From positions 1-64,000 of the forward strand of contig JASKLO010000005.1 in the NCBI GenBank assembly GCA_030153605.1: DNA of 64,000 nucleotides, written 5' to 3'. Shown here piece by piece: positions 60,303 through 64,000 of this stretch (its first letter is position 1; each line of letters opens with the position of its first letter). The translations under genes and the position numbers were made by a program. Source of the DNA: Thermosipho sp. (in: thermotogales) (GTDB lineage Bacteria > Thermotogota > Thermotogae > Thermotogales > Fervidobacteriaceae). The notes under the pieces were generated by a model. That model worked only from the letters and a program-made list of their open reading frames with translations, did not search any database and had not been told where the DNA came from.

Positions 60303-60306
60303 TATT

Positions 60307-60978
60307 ATGACATATTTAATTACAGGCGCAAATAGAGGAATAGGTTTGGCACTTACAAAGGAGGCATTAAAAAGAGGGAATAAGGTTATCGCTGCTACGA
60401 GAAAACCAAAAGAAGAAAATTTGATAAAATTAAAAAATAGTGGAGCTGATTTAGTTATAATGGAACTTGATGTTTCCGATTATGATTCTATAATAAGATT
60501 TTCTTCTGAACTAAAGTACGATGTAGATATACTCATAAATAACGCAGGGGTATTATATAGAGATAGGTTTCCTGAACTTGTATATGAAAATTTTATCAGC
60601 TCTTTTAAAGTAAATACTTTAGGAGCGTTATTTTTAACTCAGGAATTATATAAGAATAAGAAATTAAGACAAGGTGGAAAAATCATAAATATAGATTCTA
60701 TTCTTGGATCAATTTCAAATGCTTCTGGTACAACAAGTTACAGCTATTCAGTTTCAAAAGCAGCATTAAACATGGTTACAAAGTTATTATCTAGCTTCTT
60801 TTTGAGAGAACAAATTATTGTTTTTTCAGTACATCCGGGTTGGGTAAAAACTGATATGGGAGGTAAAGAAGCCCCAATAGAACCAGAGGATTCAGCAAAA
60901 GGGATAATTGATTTGTCAGAAAAAGTTTCTGAAACAGGAAAGTTCTATGATTTTACAGGACGAGAACTTGAGTGGTGA
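60307..60978 (+). CDS. Short-chain dehydrogenase/reductase
   Basis: LITGANRGIGLALTKEAL, LINNAGVL, SYSVSKAALNM. Confidence 0.93.
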   Translation: MTYLITGANRGIGLALTKEALKRGNKVIAATRKPKEENLIKLKNSGADLVIMELDVSDYDSIIRFSSELKYDVDILINNAGVLYRDRFPELVYENFISSFKVNTLGALFLTQELYKNKKLRQGGKIINIDSILGSISNASGTTSYSYSVSKAALNMVTKLLSSFFLREQIIVFSVHPGWVKTDMGGKEAPIEPEDSAKGIIDLSEKVSETGKFYDFTGRELEW

Positions 60979-60983
60979 GAAGA

Positions 60984-63173
60984 TCATTTGGTTTCTTTGC
61001 TTATTAATATAACTGAACTTCTTGGAGCGGCAGTATATGTAAAACCAATTTGCTCTGGTTCATCTAGGAAGTCAAATGGATATTCCTTTGAAGTATCTAC
61101 GACTCTAAACCAAGTTTTTTTGTAGAGAACAGGCAGGGTAAAATTTAGTGGTTCAGTCCATTGATTTAATATTACGAAAATGTCATTGTCAGGCTTCATA
61201 TTTTCACACATAAAATCCGTTCCACTTATCATAAAAGCAATCGAGTGAGAATGGTGTCCCCAATCTGGCTGAAAGGGTTTTACTCCATGCCAGCTTATAT
61301 CTGCTATTCCATCTCCAGTTAAATCTTTTCCTGTGAAGAAATGTTTTCTTCTTAAAGCATGGTGTGATTTTCTGAATTCAATCATTTTTTTAAAGAATCT
61401 AAAAATATCATAATGTTTTTCCTTTAAGGTCCAATCTAACCAAGTTTTTTCATTATCTAGACAATATGCATTATTATTTCCATATTGAGTTCGGTACATT
61501 TCATCTCCCATTAGAATCATTGGTGTTCCATGGGAAACCATTAAAATTGTAATAAAGTTTTTAACTTGTTGTTTTCTGATTTTGTTTATTTCAGGATTAT
61601 CAGTTTCGCCTTCGACACCGTAGTTAAAACTGAAATTTTCATCTACACCATCTCTATTATTCTCGCCGTTTTCTTCATTGTGTTTGTGGTTATAACTCAC
61701 TAAATCTCTAATTGTAAAACCATCGTGACACGTTACAAAGTTAATACTTGCATGTGGAAGTTTTTTACCATACAAATCTGGACTTCCAGTTATTCTTTTT
61801 GCAAGATCTACAATTACTCCTTCATCGCCACGCACAAATTTTCTAACAGTATCTCTATATTGACCATTCCATTCCGCCCAACCTTCAGGGAATTGTCCAA
61901 GAAAATATCCACCTGCTGCGTCCCATCCTTCAGCGATCAATTTAAGATCGTGCAAAATAGGATCTTCTGAAATATCTTTTAATAAAGATAAATCTCCCAA
62001 CCATTTTCCATCTGGTGTTCTTCCTAAAACAGCAGCAAGATCAAATCTAAAGCCGTCAACATGCATTTCAGTTGCCCAATATCTTAAACTGTCAATTATC
62101 ATTTCCTTAACAACTGGATGGTTGCAATTTAAAGTATTTCCACAACCACTGTAATTTAGATAATATCTTTTATTATTTGGATCAAGCATGTAATATATTT
62201 CATTATCAATTCCTCTGAAAGAAACAGTTGGGCCAAGTTCATTTCCTTCTCCTGTATGGTTATACACGACATCTAATATTACCTCAAATCCATTTTTGTG
62301 CAAAACTTTTACAAAATCTTTGAAAAGGAAAACCTGTTCTCCAAGTTTAAGACCAACAGAGTAATTTCCAGTTACAGCAAAAAATCCAAGAGGGTTATAA
62401 CCCCAAACATCTTTAAGTTTTTCGCCAGTTAGAGGATTTATCTTATCATTAGCGTTAAAGTTAAATTCAAAGATTGGCATTAATTCTATCGTTGTTACTC
62501 CTAATTCTTTTAAATGATCTAATTTTTCCAAAATTCCTAAAAAAGTGCCTGGGTACTTAACTTTGGATGTTGGACTCATTGTGAAGAGTCGTACGTGCAT
62601 TTCGTAAATGATAGTATCTTCCCATGGAATATGTAAATGTTTATCATCATCCCAATCATATTTTGAATCATCAATAACGATTGATTTTGCAGGATTTTTT
62701 GCAGAATCTTCTGAAGAAAATGATAAGTCTTTTAAAGGGGATTTTTTGTCATATCCATATACTGACTCAGTATCCCAATCAAAATAACTAGAAATTGCCT
62801 TAGCATATGGATCAAAAAGTAATTTGTTATGATTAAATCTTTTTCCATTTTCAGGATCATAAAGCCCATATACTCTCCAACCATAATACTGACCATGACC
62901 AACGCCATAAACATATATATGCCAAATATCGCCCGTTTTATTTCTTACTGGGTGAAGTTCAAATGTATGTGAAGGGGTTGAATCGGAATGTTTTTGGTAT
63001 AATTCTAAAACAACTTTTTCAGCATGGCGAGAGAAAAGTGCAAAATTAACCCCGGTGTCATCCGGGGTCGCACCTAATCTTGGGTATCCATTTTTTGTTT
63101 TTAATTTAACTTCTGGTCCAGGATTGTTATATTGAACAGGATAATCTGCCATATTATAGGTATACAATTTCAT
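60984..63173 (-). CDS. glgX: Glycogen debranching enzyme (GlgX/isoamylase type, GH13)
   Basis: [75 protein letters not shown]. Confidence 0.94.
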   Translation of the reverse strand: MKLYTYNMADYPVQYNNPGPEVKLKTKNGYPRLGATPDDTGVNFALFSRHAEKVVLELYQKHSDSTPSHTFELHPVRNKTGDIWHIYVYGVGHGQYYGWRVYGLYDPENGKRFNHNKLLFDPYAKAISSYFDWDTESVYGYDKKSPLKDLSFSSEDSAKNPAKSIVIDDSKYDWDDDKHLHIPWEDTIIYEMHVRLFTMSPTSKVKYPGTFLGILEKLDHLKELGVTTIELMPIFEFNFNANDKINPLTGEKLKDVWGYNPLGFFAVTGNYSVGLKLGEQVFLFKDFVKVLHKNGFEVILDVVYNHTGEGNELGPTVSFRGIDNEIYYMLDPNNKRYYLNYSGCGNTLNCNHPVVKEMIIDSLRYWATEMHVDGFRFDLAAVLGRTPDGKWLGDLSLLKDISEDPILHDLKLIAEGWDAAGGYFLGQFPEGWAEWNGQYRDTVRKFVRGDEGVIVDLAKRITGSPDLYGKKLPHASINFVTCHDGFTIRDLVSYNHKHNEENGENNRDGVDENFSFNYGVEGETDNPEINKIRKQQVKNFITILMVSHGTPMILMGDEMYRTQYGNNNAYCLDNEKTWLDWTLKEKHYDIFRFFKKMIEFRKSHHALRRKHFFTGKDLTGDGIADISWHGVKPFQPDWGHHSHSIAFMISGTDFMCENMKPDNDIFVILNQWTEPLNFTLPVLYKKTWFRVVDTSKEYPFDFLDEPEQIGFTYTAAPRSSVILISKETK

Positions 63174-63579
63174 GTTTGAAATCAGGAACTACTTGTCTAA
63201 GCATAGCTGAAACTGCACAATATCTTTCTTGAGAAAGATTAACTGCCTTTTCGACCTTATCTTTTGGTGGTTCACCATTAAATTTGAATATATATTTTAA
63301 ATGAATTTTAGTATATACTTTAGGATGTTCTTGAGCGTTCTCATATTCGATTTCCATTTTGAATGATTCCAAATTTTCTATCACTCTCATTTTTCTTAAA
63401 AGTGATACAACATCCATTCCTGTACAACCCATTAATGAGTATAAAATAAGTTCTTTTGGTCTTGGACCAGCGTCTTTTCCACCAACAACTTCAGCAGCAT
63501 CAATTACGAGATCGTGACCAGAAGTGGTTTTAGAGAAAAATAACATCCCACTGTACCAATTCATTTCTGCCTTTGCCAT
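63154..63579 (-). CDS. OsmC family protein
   Basis: [24 protein letters not shown] ... [15 protein letters not shown]; start moved from 63618 to 63579. Confidence 0.9.
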   Translation of the reverse strand: MAKAEMNWYSGMLFFSKTTSGHDLVIDAAEVVGGKDAGPRPKELILYSLMGCTGMDVVSLLRKMRVIENLESFKMEIEYENAQEHPKVYTKIHLKYIFKFNGEPPKDKVEKAVNLSQERYCAVSAMLRQVVPDFKHEIVYL

Positions 63580-63610
63580 AATGTTCCTCCTCTCGGTAAT
63601 ATTTATTATA

Positions 63611-64000
63611 TCACGCAATCATTTTTCCGGTCATTATTAAAATTCCAAGAATAATTAAAAATGTTCCTCCTAGAATTCTAAGAAAGATTTCCCATTTTGG
63701 TTTTCCAAAACTATATGAAATTAGTTTAGAGACAGGAATACCGATTGTCAAAAATGGTATTGAAATTCCTAAGGAATAAACAAACAATAATATTCCGCCC
63801 TTTAAGGCGCTAGAGCCTGCAGCAATTGTTAAAATTGAACCTAAAATAGGACTACTACATGGGATCCAAACAAGACCAATAGCGCCACCAAAAAGAATAC
63901 CAGTAAAAAATCCTCCACCTTTGAATTTCCAAACATTTATTTTACTTTCTTTAACAATTTGCTTTCCACTCAAATAGAAAATTGCCATTAGAATTATTAA
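63611..64000 (-). CDS. ccdA: Cytochrome c biogenesis protein CcdA-like, partial (5' end beyond window)
   Basis: [20 protein letters not shown] and following TM helices; frame stays open to position 64000. Confidence 0.8.
   Translation of the reverse strand, partial: LIILMAIFYLSGKQIVKESKINVWKFKGGGFFTGILFGGAIGLVWIPCSSPILGSILTIAAGSSALKGGILLFVYSLGISIPFLTIGIPVSKLISYSFGKPKWEIFLRILGGTFLIILGILIMTGKMIA

Noticed and set aside
1-64000. CRISPR arrays, rRNA and tRNA genes
   Set aside because: No regularly spaced direct repeats, no rRNA-like stretches and no cloverleaf-type GC-rich sequences noticed by eye; a tRNAscan-SE/Infernal/CRISPR-finder run would be needed to exclude them fully

Overview
The window is a 64 kb, AT-rich, gene-dense bacterial chromosome segment. 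Protein content (toga/envelope genes, EF-P, MnmG, MreB, several GH13 enzymes, AddAB-like nuclease) suggests Thermotogales, probably Thermosipho; that assignment comes from protein recall, not a search. It is mostly housekeeping and metabolic operons. I found no rRNA, tRNA, CRISPR array or intact transposon. The main accessory locus is a three-gene DpnII-like restriction-modification system (Dam-type MTase, DpnII-family endonuclease, second MTase) next to an AddAB-like helicase-nuclease pair. The items most worth a second look are: (i) a type IV pilin-like ORF overlapping nusB that has no ATG/GTG/TTG start and is missing from the supplied ORF track; (ii) decayed genes between 17.1 and 21.9 kb, including a UDP-galactopyranose mutase (glf) remnant that still overlaps the start of an intact glycosyltransferase, and a glutamate dehydrogenase 5' remnant; (iii) an ABC ATPase split by an apparent 1-nt deletion; (iv) a perfect 19-bp palindrome overlapping the promoter of a Fur/Zur-znu operon; (v) a terminator upstream of ileS whose whole loop is complementary to the sequence just before it. 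I did not find a convincing new multi-gene biological system. Calls rest on reading the sequence and remembered family motifs only.
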